From assembly GCF_012034175.1 (NCBI RefSeq), contig NZ_JAATEJ010000006.1:248001-312000 (forward strand): 64,000 nt of DNA, written 5' to 3'. The DNA comes from Actinacidiphila epipremni (GTDB taxonomy: Bacteria > Actinomycetota > Actinomycetes > Streptomycetales > Streptomycetaceae). The position numbers and the translations under genes are program-made. Below the pieces are notes generated by a model that was not told the origin of the DNA, made no database searches, and saw only the letters and a list, made by a program, of their open reading frames with translations. Of the stretch, positions 49,713-58,716 are shown in pieces (the first letter of the stretch is position 1; every line of letters begins with the position of its first letter).

Positions 49713-50751
49713 GCCGCCCGGCCGGCGGCACCGGGCCGGTCGACTCGCGTACGACCAGCGGGGTGGCCAGCTCGACGTGCAGGGTGTCCACCGCATGGCC
49801 GGACACCAGGCGCATCAGCAGTGAGACGGCCATCCTGCCCATCTCCTCCAGGGGTTGACGCGCCGAGGTGAGCAACGGCGTGGTGGAGGACGCCAGTTCG
49901 CTGTCGTCGAAGCCGGTCACCGACAGGTCCTCCGGCACCCGCAGCCCCCTGCTCCTGGCCGCCCGCAGCGCGCCCGCCGCCGTCTTGTCGTTGAACGCGA
50001 CGACGGCGGTGGGTGGTTGCGGGTGGTCCAGCAGCGACAGCGCCGCGCGATGGCCGTGGTCGGCGGTGGGCTCCTCGACGTGCCGCACCAGCCCGGGGTC
50101 CAGCAGGATGCCGATCTCGGCGAGCGCGGAGGCGTAGCCCACCAGCCGGTTGCGGCTGGCGAGCCAGTCCTGCGGGCCGCCGACGAAGCCGATACGGCGG
50201 TGGCCGAGCGCGGTCAGGTGCCCGGTCAGCCGGCGCGCGCCAGCCGCGTGCGCGGCCGACACCGAGGCCACGTCCTCGGGCAGTTCGGCGCGCGGGTCGA
50301 TCACCACCAGCGGGTAGTGCCGGGCGTGCAGCGCCGCCAGCTCCTCGGTGGAGCTGGGCGGCAGGACGAGCACCGCGCCCGCGATGCCGGGCCGGCGCGG
50401 CAGGTCCGGCAGCGACACCGACGACCGGCTCCGCTCGCTCACGCCCGCGTGCACGACCGCCTGCCGGCCGTGCAGCTCCAGCGTCTCGATCACCGAGGTC
50501 ACGATCGTGCCGAAGTAGTCGGTCAGCATGTACGGGCAGTACACGAACACCGCCCCGGCCGCGGCCCCTTGGCCGCCGGGCACCGAGACCGACGCCTCGC
50601 CCAGCCGCTGCGCCGCCCGGCGCACCATCTCCTGCGTCGCGGGAGCCACCGTGGCCCGCCCGTTGATCACCCGGGAGACGGTCGCGACGGAGACGCCCGC
50701 CTCGTCGGCGATGGCCCGGATCGTGACCCGCGCGCCCGGCCGCCTACCCAC
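49672..50751 (-). CDS. LacI-family transcriptional regulator
   Basis: This 359-residue repressor has helix-turn-helix VTIRAIADEAGVSVATVSRVINGRATV at residues 9-35, a LacI hinge and a periplasmic-binding-type effector domain (GHRRIGFVGGPQDWLASRNRLVGY, FNDKTAAGALRAARSRGLRVPEDLSVTGFDDSELAS). It is expected to respond to a sugar. The window neighbours are chitinase and chitosanase genes, so an amino-sugar ligand is conceivable but not shown. GTG 50751 is the start. A candidate operator lies at 50812-50840. Confidence 0.92.
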   Translation of the reverse strand: MGRRPGARVTIRAIADEAGVSVATVSRVINGRATVAPATQEMVRRAAQRLGEASVSVPGGQGAAAGAVFVYCPYMLTDYFGTIVTSVIETLELHGRQAVVHAGVSERSRSSVSLPDLPRRPGIAGAVLVLPPSSTEELAALHARHYPLVVIDPRAELPEDVASVSAAHAAGARRLTGHLTALGHRRIGFVGGPQDWLASRNRLVGYASALAEIGILLDPGLVRHVEEPTADHGHRAALSLLDHPQPPTAVVAFNDKTAAGALRAARSRGLRVPEDLSVTGFDDSELASSTTPLLTSARQPLEEMGRMAVSLLMRLVSGHAVDTLHVELATPLVVRESTGPVPPAGRLSRPPGRTRPAPR

Positions 50752-50811
50752 CCGGGACAGAGCTCCCCTTCATGCCGCGACAGTCTAGAGGAGCCGCGCT
50801 GCTGCCGCGTT

Positions 50812-50840
50812 TGCGTCATCTCTTGACGTGCCATGCGTCA
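50812..50840. promoter_or_regulatory. Candidate operator upstream of the LacI-type gene
   Basis: TGACG-N7-CGTCA (50824-50840) is an inverted repeat, and TGCGTCA occurs twice 22 bp apart (50812-50818, 50834-50840). It sits 61-89 bp upstream of the regulator start. The remainder of the 444-bp gap 50752-51195, shared with the GH18 gene, shows an AT-richer patch near 51080-51110 with TTGACG at 51115 but no other clear element. Confidence 0.35.
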
Positions 50841-51195
50841 GCTGGTCGGATCGGCTCCCAGGAGCCACGGCCGCCCGCCCGCCGCACCGCCGGAGCACGG
50901 CCCGTACATCCCGCTGCGTCCCGCCGCATCCCGCGCACCACGGCCGCGGGCCACCGGCGCGGCCGTCCCTTCAACTCCTGTACGAGAGCCGGGCCGTGCG
51001 GGCGCCCGGCGCGAGTCGTCGCTGCCGATCCTGAACGCACAGGTCAGGGCGGGCGGCGCACTGGATGCGAGTAGTGACGCCTTATCTACTAGTAAAGTTT
51101 CCTGACAAAAGCCTTGACGCCGTGTCGTGTACACGCGCAGACTCCCGCTTGCCCGGCCGGAACACCCCCACACCTTCGGCCCCTTCGGAGCCCTC

Positions 51196-52551
51196 ATGCG
51201 CGTCAAACACAGCATCGCCGCCGTCGCAGCCCTCGGCCTCGCCGCCGGCGGCGCCCTCCTCGGCGGCGCCGGCAGCGCCCAGGCGGCGGGCCCGGCCCTG
51301 CCCGCCCACTTCGCCGCCCCCTACCTCCAGATCGACGGCAACACCGCCAACGACATGGCGGCGGACATGAACGCCACCGGACTGAAGTACTACACGCTGG
51401 CCTTCCTCATCCCGCGCTCCGGCTGTACCCCCTACTGGGAGGCCAGCGGCGAGGGCATCGGCGCGTACACCTCGCAGATCAACGCCCTCAAGGCGGCCGG
51501 CGGCACCGTGATCATCTCCTCCGGCGGCGCCGAGGGCGGCGAGCTCGCCCAGACCTGCACCTCGGTGTCGTCCCTCACCGCCGCCTACGCCAACATCGTC
51601 AACACCTACGGCATCAACCGCCTCGACTTCGACATCGAGGGCGGCACCCTCGGCGACACCGCCGCCAACCAGCGCCGCAACCAGGCCCTGGCCGCGCTCC
51701 AGGCGCAGAACCCCGCCGTCCAGGTCGCCTACACCCTCGCGGTCGACCCCGGCGGCCTGCCCTCGCAGGAGTACAACGTCCTCAGCGACGCCAAGAGCAA
51801 GGGCGTCAACGTCAGCGCCGTCAACATCATGACGATGGACTTCGGCAACGGGCAGAACGCCCTCAACGACGCCCTGTCCGCCGCCCGCGGCACCGCGAGC
51901 CAGCTCGCCGGCCTCTACGGCATCTCCACCTCGGCCGCCTACGGCCGTATCGGCCTGACCCCCATCGCCGGGCAGAACGACGACAACGAGTACTTCTCGC
52001 AGTCCGACGCCCAGACCCTGGAGAGCTTCGCCGCCACCAACGGCGTGCAGGAGCTGTCCTTCTGGGAGGTCGACTACTACGACAAGGGCACCGGCTACGC
52101 CTACTCCCGCATCTTCAACCAGATCACCGGCGGAGGCGGCACCACCCCGCCCCCGCCCGGCGGCGGCGGGACCGGCCAGATCACCGGCTACGGCAACAAG
52201 TGCGTCGACGTCGCCGGCGCCAACTCCGCGAACGGCACCGCCGTCCAGCTCTACGACTGCAACGGCAGCAACGCCCAGCAGTGGACGGTCGGTTCTGACG
52301 GAACCGTCAAGGCCCTCGGCAAGTGCATGGACGTGACCGCCGCCGGCACCGCCGACGGCACGAAGGTCCAGCTCTACGACTGCAACGGCTCGGCCGCCCA
52401 GTCCTGGCAGCACCAGTCCAACGGCGAGCTCATCAACACCGGTTCGGGCAAGTGCCTGGACGCGACGGGCCCCAGCTCCGCCAACGGCACCCGGCTGCAG
52501 ATCTGGACCTGCTTCAACAGCTCCAACCAGCACTGGAACCTGCCCAGCTGA
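51196..52551 (+). CDS. Secreted GH18 chitinase with C-terminal CBM13
   Basis: The protein has 451 residues. A signal peptide (AAVAALGLAAGGALLGGAGSAQA) precedes a GH18 catalytic barrel with the acid/base motif INRLDFDIEGG (DxDxE). A Gly/Thr/Pro linker near 310-325 is followed by a three-lobed ricin-type beta-trefoil (CBM13) with QQW, QSW and QHW repeats and three Cys pairs. It hydrolyses chitin or related amino-sugar polymers outside the cell. ATG 51196 follows CGGAG. Its CBM is almost identical, at DNA level too, to that of the following gene. No DasR-like element is seen directly upstream. Confidence 0.92.
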   Translation: MRVKHSIAAVAALGLAAGGALLGGAGSAQAAGPALPAHFAAPYLQIDGNTANDMAADMNATGLKYYTLAFLIPRSGCTPYWEASGEGIGAYTSQINALKAAGGTVIISSGGAEGGELAQTCTSVSSLTAAYANIVNTYGINRLDFDIEGGTLGDTAANQRRNQALAALQAQNPAVQVAYTLAVDPGGLPSQEYNVLSDAKSKGVNVSAVNIMTMDFGNGQNALNDALSAARGTASQLAGLYGISTSAAYGRIGLTPIAGQNDDNEYFSQSDAQTLESFAATNGVQELSFWEVDYYDKGTGYAYSRIFNQITGGGGTTPPPPGGGGTGQITGYGNKCVDVAGANSANGTAVQLYDCNGSNAQQWTVGSDGTVKALGKCMDVTAAGTADGTKVQLYDCNGSAAQSWQHQSNGELINTGSGKCLDATGPSSANGTRLQIWTCFNSSNQHWNLPS

Positions 52552-53746
52552 ACCCGTGGGCCGGCCGCCGCCACGGCCGGCCCGCGCGGCGGAGCACGTC
52601 CCCTCCCGGCCCGCCACGGGCCTCGACCGGAAGGAAGCACGCATGCTCTCCGGACGTCTGCGCACGGTCCTTTCCACCCTCGCGGTCGCCGCCCTGGCGC
52701 TCTTCGCGGGCCTGTCCCTCGGCACCGCCGACTCCTACGCAGCCGCCACCGCCTCGGGCCCCACCGCGGCCCAGCTGCTGGCCAAGACCTCCTCCTGCTC
52801 CCAGGTCTCCAACGGCCGCTACGCCACCGACGACGGCGGCGCGGCCACCGTGCCGATCTGCGCGAGCGGCTCGGCGTACTACTGGACCTCGGACATGGAC
52901 ATCGACTGCGACGGCATCACCACCGCCCACTGCAGCCCGTCCACCGACCCCTGGTACCAGGCCCAGACCTCCTTCACCACCTCCACGGGCTCGTACTTCA
53001 CCTCCGACGTCACGCGGTACTTCGTCATCCCGCTGCCCAGCAGCCGCTTCGACTACCAGGCCCGCGGCATCACGCCCGGCAGCGTCGCCGCGGTCGTCTA
53101 CAACGGCAAGGTCGCGTACGCGGTCTTCGCCGACGAGGGCCCCGACGACATCATCGGCGAGGGCTCGTACGCGCTGGCCACCGCGCTCGGCATCGACCCG
53201 AACCCCGCGACGGGCGGCACGGAGGGGCCGGTGACCTTCATCGTCTTCCCCGGGCACGTCCCCAACCCGGTGGAGAACAACTCCGCGATCGACTCGGCCG
53301 GTTCGTCCGCCGCGACCGCGTGGGTCGGCTCCGGCGGCACCACCCCGCCTCCGCCCGGCGGCGGTGCCACCGGGCAGATCACCGGCTACGGCAGCAAGTG
53401 CGTGGACGTCGCGGGCGCCAACTCGGCGAACGGCACGGCCGTCCAGCTCTACGACTGCAACGGCAGCAACGCCCAGCAGTGGACGGTGGGTTCTGACGGT
53501 ACGGTCAAGGCGCTCGGCAAGTGCATGGACGTGGCGTCCGCGGGCACGGCCGACGGGACGAAGGTGCAGCTCTACGACTGCAACGGCTCGGCAGCGCAAG
53601 CCTGGCAGCACCAGTCCAACGGCGAGCTGGTCAACACCGGTTCGGGCAAGTGCCTGGACGCGACGGGTCCCAGCTCCGCCAACGGCACCCGGTTGCAGAT
53701 CTGGACCTGCTTCAACAGCTCCAACCAGCACTGGAACCTGCCCGCC
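52135..53746 (+). repeat. Duplicated 414-bp linker-CBM13 block in two adjacent genes
   Basis: Positions 52135-52548 and 53333-53746 are the same length (414 bp) and nearly identical, including synonymous sites over long runs (for example the stretch encoding AVQLYDCNGSNAQQW). The catalytic domains before them are unrelated (GH18 and GH75). This points to recent duplication or ongoing gene conversion of the binding module. Confidence 0.85.
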
Positions 53747-53749
53747 TGA
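52643..53749 (+). CDS. Secreted GH75 chitosanase with C-terminal CBM13
   Basis: The protein has 368 residues. A signal peptide (LSTLAVAALALFAGLSLGTADSYA) is followed by a GH75 domain with SAYYWTSDMDIDCDGITTAHC, the family's DxDCDG region, and FADEGPDDIIGEGSYALA, expected to carry catalytic acids. A TTPPPPGGG linker and CBM13 follow. GH75 enzymes cut chitosan, so it complements the GH18 enzyme upstream, 91 bp away. ATG 52643 has GGAAGGA upstream. A strong terminator follows. Confidence 0.92.
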   Translation: MLSGRLRTVLSTLAVAALALFAGLSLGTADSYAAATASGPTAAQLLAKTSSCSQVSNGRYATDDGGAATVPICASGSAYYWTSDMDIDCDGITTAHCSPSTDPWYQAQTSFTTSTGSYFTSDVTRYFVIPLPSSRFDYQARGITPGSVAAVVYNGKVAYAVFADEGPDDIIGEGSYALATALGIDPNPATGGTEGPVTFIVFPGHVPNPVENNSAIDSAGSSAATAWVGSGGTTPPPPGGGATGQITGYGSKCVDVAGANSANGTAVQLYDCNGSNAQQWTVGSDGTVKALGKCMDVASAGTADGTKVQLYDCNGSAAQAWQHQSNGELVNTGSGKCLDATGPSSANGTRLQIWTCFNSSNQHWNLPA

Positions 53750-53753
53750 GACC

Positions 53754-53817
53754 CGCCGGCCCGGTTTCCCGTCCCCGCGGGGGGTGCGCCCGCGGCGGCC
53801 GGGGAACCGGGCCGGCG
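53754..53817. terminator. Long-stem terminator between convergent genes
   Basis: CGCCGGCCCGGTT (53754-53766) and its exact complement (53805-53817) form a 13-bp stem with further partial pairing inside. It starts just after the chitosanase stop and lies before the convergent acyltransferase stop at 53861. Confidence 0.7.
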
Positions 53818-53860
53818 TCTTCGCGTGCGGCCGTCCGACGCGGCCCGGGCGCGGGGGACT

Positions 53861-55087
53861 TCACGCGTGCGGGGTCGCCGGCACCGCCTGCTGCGCCGCC
53901 CAGCGGTCCACCCGCTCCCATTGCGCCATCAGCCACTCGCTGCGTGCCGCGTCCCCGCGCGGGACGTCCGCAGCCGGCACCCGCCACCAGGTCGCCCGCA
54001 CCGGGCGGCGCAGCGGCAGGAAGGACCAGGCCGCGCGCGGCGAGGCGATGACGTCCAGCCCGGCGTGCGCGACGAACACCACGTCGGCGTCCGGCGCGGC
54101 GGCCAGCGCCGCGAGGCTCCCGGTGTCCCGCGGCGGCAGCACGTACCGCAGCCGGGCCGCCCGCGCGGCCTGCCGGTGCCGGCCGAGGCGGTGCAGCCGG
54201 GCCACGGCCCGCCGGTGCCGGCCCGGCGTGAAGTTGCCGCCCTCGGGGAAGATCACCAGCGCCTCCGGCGCCCGCAGCCCCGCCGCGAGCCCCGCGACGG
54301 CCTCGCCCGCGGTGCCCCGGGCCGGCGGCAGGAAGCAGTGCGGGACCCGCCCGAGCAGGACGTCCAGGCACGGATCGGCCCGCAGCATGCCCTTGAGCAC
54401 GGTGCACGGCAGCAGCCCCGCCTCCGTCAGCAGCATCTGGAGCAGCAGGAACGAGTCCCCCAGCCCGGCGTGCCGCACCAGCACCACCAGCGGCACGTCC
54501 GGCCGCCGCCCGCCCGCCGGCAGCGCGGGCACGACCTCCACCTCCAGCCGGAACAGCCGCCCGGCGACCCGCCGCAGCACCCGCAGCAGCCGCCCCAGCA
54601 GCCGGTACGCCCCGCGCGCCCGCCGCTCCCGCGCCGCCGCCCCCGGCAACGGCGCCCGCAGGAACTGCCCGCCCGCCGCGAGCACCCCCACGAGGTCCAC
54701 GACCAGGTAGACCAGCGCGAACACCCCCATCCGCGTCGCCCGCCAGGCCCCCCGCCCCGCCACGGAGACCGGCGCCCCGAGCACCGTCACGACGACCACC
54801 ACGGCGGCGACCACGGGTATGAGCGCCACCACGCAACCCACCCCCACCACCCGCCGCCCCGCGGTGACCAGCGCCCCGCCGACCCGCCCGAAGGCCCGCC
54901 CGAACGCCCGCGCGACACGGGCCTCCCCGCTCACGGCCGCTCCCGTAGGCGACGGAGCCTGCCCCTGCCCCCACCCTGCCGCCTCCGCGCCCGCGGCGCG
55001 CGGCCCGCCGCCTGCCCCAGCCGCTCCCTCCGCCCCCGCGGCGGCAGCCGCCGGCTCGCCCGGCGCGCAGGCGTCCGCGCCGCTCAC
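53861..55087 (-). CDS. PlsC-type 1-acylglycerol-3-phosphate acyltransferase-like membrane protein
   Basis: The protein has 408 residues. After an Ala/Gly/Pro-rich N terminus come two or three hydrophobic helices (VGCVVALIPVVAAVVVVVTVLG, GVFALVYLVVDLVGVLA). A PlsC domain follows with the motif VRHAGLGDSFLLL, a variant of HxxxxD in which the acid falls at GDS, and the phosphate-binding FPEGGNFTPGR. It probably acylates a lysophospholipid or similar acceptor at the membrane. GTG 55087 overlaps the patatin stop (GTGA), so the two lipid genes are co-translated. Confidence 0.85.
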   Translation of the reverse strand: MSGADACAPGEPAAAAAGAEGAAGAGGGPRAAGAEAAGWGQGQAPSPTGAAVSGEARVARAFGRAFGRVGGALVTAGRRVVGVGCVVALIPVVAAVVVVVTVLGAPVSVAGRGAWRATRMGVFALVYLVVDLVGVLAAGGQFLRAPLPGAAARERRARGAYRLLGRLLRVLRRVAGRLFRLEVEVVPALPAGGRRPDVPLVVLVRHAGLGDSFLLLQMLLTEAGLLPCTVLKGMLRADPCLDVLLGRVPHCFLPPARGTAGEAVAGLAAGLRAPEALVIFPEGGNFTPGRHRRAVARLHRLGRHRQAARAARLRYVLPPRDTGSLAALAAAPDADVVFVAHAGLDVIASPRAAWSFLPLRRPVRATWWRVPAADVPRGDAARSEWLMAQWERVDRWAAQQAVPATPHA

Positions 55088-55956
55088 GCCCCGCCGCCCG
55101 AGGCCAGGGCGGTGTCCAGGTAGCGCGCGGAGGCCGCGTACGCGCGCTCGATGCGGTCGGCGGTCTGGCCGAAGGCCCGGTGGCGCAGTTGGCTCAGCGT
55201 GCCGCCCGACGCCTCGGCGGCGTACGCGCCGCTGGGGAGGACGTGGACGGTGACGTCCGGCGGCAGGTCGGCCATGTCGCGGGCGAAGCGGTGCCGGCGG
55301 GCGATCTCGAAGGCGACCGTGGCGACCTGCCAGGGCAGCCGCGGGGGAGTGAGGGGGCGTTCGATGCGGCCGACCTGCAGGACGTAGATCTCCCGGGCGC
55401 CCAGCGCGACCGCCCGGCCCACCGGGATGCTGTTGACGAGCCCGCCGTCCACGAAGTGCTCGCCGTCCAGCCCCACCGGCGGCAGCAGGCCCGGCACCGC
55501 GGACGACGCGAGCACCGCCTCGACCAGCGGCCCGCGGTCGAACCAGTGCTCCGCCGCCAGCTCGATGCTCGCCGCGACGCACTGGAACGGCACCGCCAGC
55601 TCCTCGATACGCGCCACCGGCAGATGCGTGGCCAGCAGTTCGCGCAGCGGCGCCGGCGTGTAGAGGTGGGTACGGCTGCGGACCGCGGTCGTCACCCGCC
55701 CCACCAGCGAGCCGGTGAAGACCCCCGCCCGCCCGAGCCCGGTCCACAGGTCGATGAGCCGCCCGACGGACGCGCCCGAGGGCTCCGCCGCGACCGCCGC
55801 GCCGTTGATCGCCCCGACCGAGGTGCCGAGCACCATGCCCGGCCGCACCCCGGCCGCGAACAGCGCCTTGAGCATGCCGACCTCGTACGCCCCGAGCGCG
55901 CCACCGCCGCCCAGCACGAACGCCGGGCCCTCCGCCTTCCGTTCCGCACGTCCCAT
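55084..55956 (-). CDS. Patatin-like phospholipase
   Basis: This 290-residue protein has the oxyanion glycine loop LGGGGALGAYEVGML, nucleophile motif GTSVG and the dyad acid motif DGG in HFVDGGLVNSIPVG. It is a Ser/Asp acyl hydrolase that releases fatty acids from lipids. Coupled to a PlsC acyltransferase gene, the pair suggests acyl-chain remodelling. ATG 55956 is preferred over 55989 because the motif order starts soon after. The 129-bp gap upstream has short GTAAGCC-type repeats and no gene. Confidence 0.9.
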   Translation of the reverse strand: MGRAERKAEGPAFVLGGGGALGAYEVGMLKALFAAGVRPGMVLGTSVGAINGAAVAAEPSGASVGRLIDLWTGLGRAGVFTGSLVGRVTTAVRSRTHLYTPAPLRELLATHLPVARIEELAVPFQCVAASIELAAEHWFDRGPLVEAVLASSAVPGLLPPVGLDGEHFVDGGLVNSIPVGRAVALGAREIYVLQVGRIERPLTPPRLPWQVATVAFEIARRHRFARDMADLPPDVTVHVLPSGAYAAEASGGTLSQLRHRAFGQTADRIERAYAASARYLDTALASGGGA

Positions 55957-56085
55957 GCAGGGCCGCGTTCCCGCCCGCCGCCCCGCCAACCAGCCCGTAC
56001 GGCCCAGGCAGCCGCGAGAGCGTCAGCGCCGAGAGCCCCGGCCCGCGCAAGCCCCAGCCCACGTAAGCCCCCGCCCGCGTAAGCC

Positions 56086-57366
56086 TCAGCGCGCGAAGGT
56101 CGTCCCGCCGCTCGTCCCCTGCGCGTCCAGCTCCAGCACCCCGCCGTCCGCGGTCACGTACACCGTCCCGGCGGTGAAGTGCTGCTTGCCGGTCTCCGCG
56201 GGCAGCGCCGCGACCGCCGTGACGGCGCCGGTGCGCGGGTCGAGCCGGACGAGCTGCTGCTCGGTCGCGGGCCCGGCGATCGCGTAGACCGGCTCGTCGG
56301 GCCGGACGGCGGTGGCCAGCGCGATCGCCGGGTACGTCCACAGCTTCGCGCCCGTCGCCACGTCGAACGCGTCGATCTCCGCGCCCGCGGCCGTCGTCGC
56401 CGGCGTGACGAGCACACCGTCCACGATCCGCGCCGAGTGGTCGGCGTCGCTGTCGTTGCCCGGCGCGACCTCCGTGTTGCCGACCGCGAGCTTGCGGCTG
56501 CTCCCGGACGCGGCGACGACCCGTACGCTGTCCTCGCCCGCCGTGTGCTCCGAGACGATCAGCGGCGAGCCGGAGAAGACGTGCGCCACGTCCGTATGGG
56601 CGTCCTGCGTGCGGCTCCACAGCTTCTTGCCGGTCGCCCCGTCGTACGCGGCGAAGGTGAAGGCGTTCTTGTCGTCGGCGCAGTAGTCGTCCACCAGGAC
56701 CACCCCGTCGCCGCCCCACGTGTAGGCGTTGCAGTAGTAGCCGCGCGGCGCGAAGCCCCATATCCGGTGGCCGGTGCGCACGTCGAGGCCGCCCAGGAAG
56801 TTCTCGCTGACGATCGTGGCGACGTCACCTTGCACGTACGTCTCCGCGGCCATCGCCACCTGGTGCTTCGCGTCGGTCAGCGGCACCGTCCACAGCACCG
56901 TGCCGGTCGTGGTGTCGATACCGGCCAGCGCGGTGCAGGAGTTGCCGTCCTTGCCGAAGGCGACCGTGCCGAGCCCGGCCGCCGTCAGCGCCGGCGACAT
57001 CGCGCACGGCCGGGTGACGCCGTCCCCGGCGCTCTTGGGCAGCGCCGCCGTCCACACCGGGCGGCCGTCCGCCAGGTCGTACGCGGTCACGCCGCCCTCG
57101 GTGCTCGCCCGGATGAGCAGCTTGCCGGTGAGCCAGCTGCCGACGAGCGCGTCGTCGGCCGCCGGCGCGGGCAGCTGCCAGGCCCGCGTGAGGTGCTTGG
57201 ACGCCGACGGGCCGGACTCCTCGCGGTGCATCGTCACCGCCGCCGCGCCGCCCGCCGCGGCCAGCACCACCAGCGCGAGCGCGATCCGCCCGCGCCGCCC
57301 CGGCCGCCGCTTGGGCGCCCTGCGGTCGGGCCGTGCCGCGACCTGCTCCGGTGCCTGCGTCGTCAT
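56086..57366 (-). CDS. Membrane-anchored PQQ-like beta-propeller protein
   Basis: This 426-residue protein starts with an Arg/Lys-rich cytoplasmic stub and one membrane helix (RIALALVVLAAAGGAAAV). About six PQQ-type repeats follow (for example DLADGRPVWTAAL, IDTTTGTVLWTVPL, YDGATGKKLWSRT, FDVATGAKLWTYP), each with the A-x-D-x-x-T-G-x-x-x-W pattern. There are cysteine pairs in the blades. Such proteins act as binding scaffolds or sensors at the cell surface; no enzyme function is visible. ATG 57366 has GGGGGA upstream. A near-perfect 15-bp repeat CATGCGCTCAGCCCC lies in the short gap after the upstream gene region (about 57404-57455). Confidence 0.82.
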   Translation of the reverse strand: MTTQAPEQVAARPDRRAPKRRPGRRGRIALALVVLAAAGGAAAVTMHREESGPSASKHLTRAWQLPAPAADDALVGSWLTGKLLIRASTEGGVTAYDLADGRPVWTAALPKSAGDGVTRPCAMSPALTAAGLGTVAFGKDGNSCTALAGIDTTTGTVLWTVPLTDAKHQVAMAAETYVQGDVATIVSENFLGGLDVRTGHRIWGFAPRGYYCNAYTWGGDGVVLVDDYCADDKNAFTFAAYDGATGKKLWSRTQDAHTDVAHVFSGSPLIVSEHTAGEDSVRVVAASGSSRKLAVGNTEVAPGNDSDADHSARIVDGVLVTPATTAAGAEIDAFDVATGAKLWTYPAIALATAVRPDEPVYAIAGPATEQQLVRLDPRTGAVTAVAALPAETGKQHFTAGTVYVTADGGVLELDAQGTSGGTTFAR

Positions 57367-57452
57367 GCCGTCATCCCCCACCCGTTCCGTACTCCCGGCC
57401 GCCTCATGCGCTCAGCCCCATGCGCTCAGCCCCCTGGCTCAGCCCCATGCGC

Positions 57453-58496
57453 TCAGCCGCTCCCGAAGGGATGGCCGAAGCCGTGGCGCGCGGACTCCGC
57501 GCGGAAGGCGGCCCGGGAGCCCACCGAGGTGTCGATCCGCCAGTCCATCATCTGCGTGCTGCCCGGCCAGTCCTTGCGCTGGTCGTACCAGACCAGGCCG
57601 ATCACCCCGGCCTTGTCCGCGCCCGCGAACAGGTCGCGCACCTGCGCCTCCTTGGCGGAGCTCTCGGCCACCCCGGTCTCGGTGATCAGCAGCGGCTTGT
57701 GCGCGAAGCCGGCGACCTGCCCGATGGTGGGGGTGAACAGGCTCGCGAAGGCGGCGCCGTCGATGGGCCCGTAGTAGCCGATCAGCCCGACCCAGTCGAC
57801 GTAGGCGTCCCCGGGGTAGTACGGCTTGAGCTTCGCCGTGGTGCCGCTGTCGACGACGTGCGGGCTCCAGGTCCAGATGACGTTGCGGACCTTCAGCTCG
57901 CGGAAGACGTCGTGCACGTGCCGCCAGGCCGCCACGAAGTCCGCGGGCTCGGCGTGGCCCGGACCCCAGGAGTTCCAGGGGCCGTTCATCTCGCCGGCGA
58001 AGGAGAGCACCAGCGGCCCGTGGTAACCGGCGATCTGCTGGGCGAGCTTGCGTACGTACGCGTCGTCGTAGCCGTCGCCGATGTCGGCGAGCGCGGTGTC
58101 GGACGGCACCAGCGCCATCATCGGCAACTGTCCCTTGCCCCACAGGAAGGTGTTGCCCTCGGCGTCGAAGTCGTCGCCCCACGTGGCGTAGTACTCGCGG
58201 ATGTCCGGCGCCCGGCCGGCCTGCGTGGTGAAGGTCTTCACGATGTCGTACTGCCAGGGCGACTTGTCGTCCACCACGCCCAGCATCCGCCCCGCCGGGT
58301 GCAGCAGCGGCGCCACGTCGTACGGCCCCGCCGAGGTGGTGTGGGCGGTCCCGCCGGCCGCCGCCGTGGCGTCCGCGCCGCCGCTGCCGCTGTTGCCGCC
58401 GCCCGAGCCGTGGCCGGCGCAGGAGTACGCGAGCAGCAGCACGGCCACCGCGAGGACGGCTGCGACCGAGCAACCGGTGCGGCGGGATCTGGCCAT
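57453..58496 (-). CDS. GH26-type glycoside hydrolase, probable lipoprotein
   Basis: The protein has 347 residues. The signal LAVAVLLLAYSCAGHG has Cys26 in a lipobox-like position, then a Gly/Ser linker. The catalytic domain has SFAGEMNGPWNSWG (acid/base Glu of GH26, usually HEMNG) and LLITETGVAESS (nucleophile Glu). GH26 enzymes cleave beta-mannans or related beta-glucans. The upstream gap 58497-58716 contains relatively AT-rich promoter-like DNA. The neighbouring divergent operon makes a surface polysaccharide, so trimming of that polymer is a reasonable guess. Confidence 0.87.
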   Translation of the reverse strand: MARSRRTGCSVAAVLAVAVLLLAYSCAGHGSGGGNSGSGGADATAAAGGTAHTTSAGPYDVAPLLHPAGRMLGVVDDKSPWQYDIVKTFTTQAGRAPDIREYYATWGDDFDAEGNTFLWGKGQLPMMALVPSDTALADIGDGYDDAYVRKLAQQIAGYHGPLVLSFAGEMNGPWNSWGPGHAEPADFVAAWRHVHDVFRELKVRNVIWTWSPHVVDSGTTAKLKPYYPGDAYVDWVGLIGYYGPIDGAAFASLFTPTIGQVAGFAHKPLLITETGVAESSAKEAQVRDLFAGADKAGVIGLVWYDQRKDWPGSTQMMDWRIDTSVGSRAAFRAESARHGFGHPFGSG

Positions 58497-58716
58497 GGGG
58501 GAGTCCGATCGGGCGGGCGGCGACGCGACGAGGCGGGGGCGAGCATCAGGATCCTATGCATCTCCGGGCAGCTGAACATATTTCCATCTCAATCTGGTCA
58601 CGCAGGCCCGGTAAATCCGGATAAGTAGGTCAAGCGTTCGGACATGTGCCGCTTACCCACGCTATTTTCGGCACCGGAGCAGTGACGGCACGATCACGAA
58701 AGGCCGAGGCCCCTCG

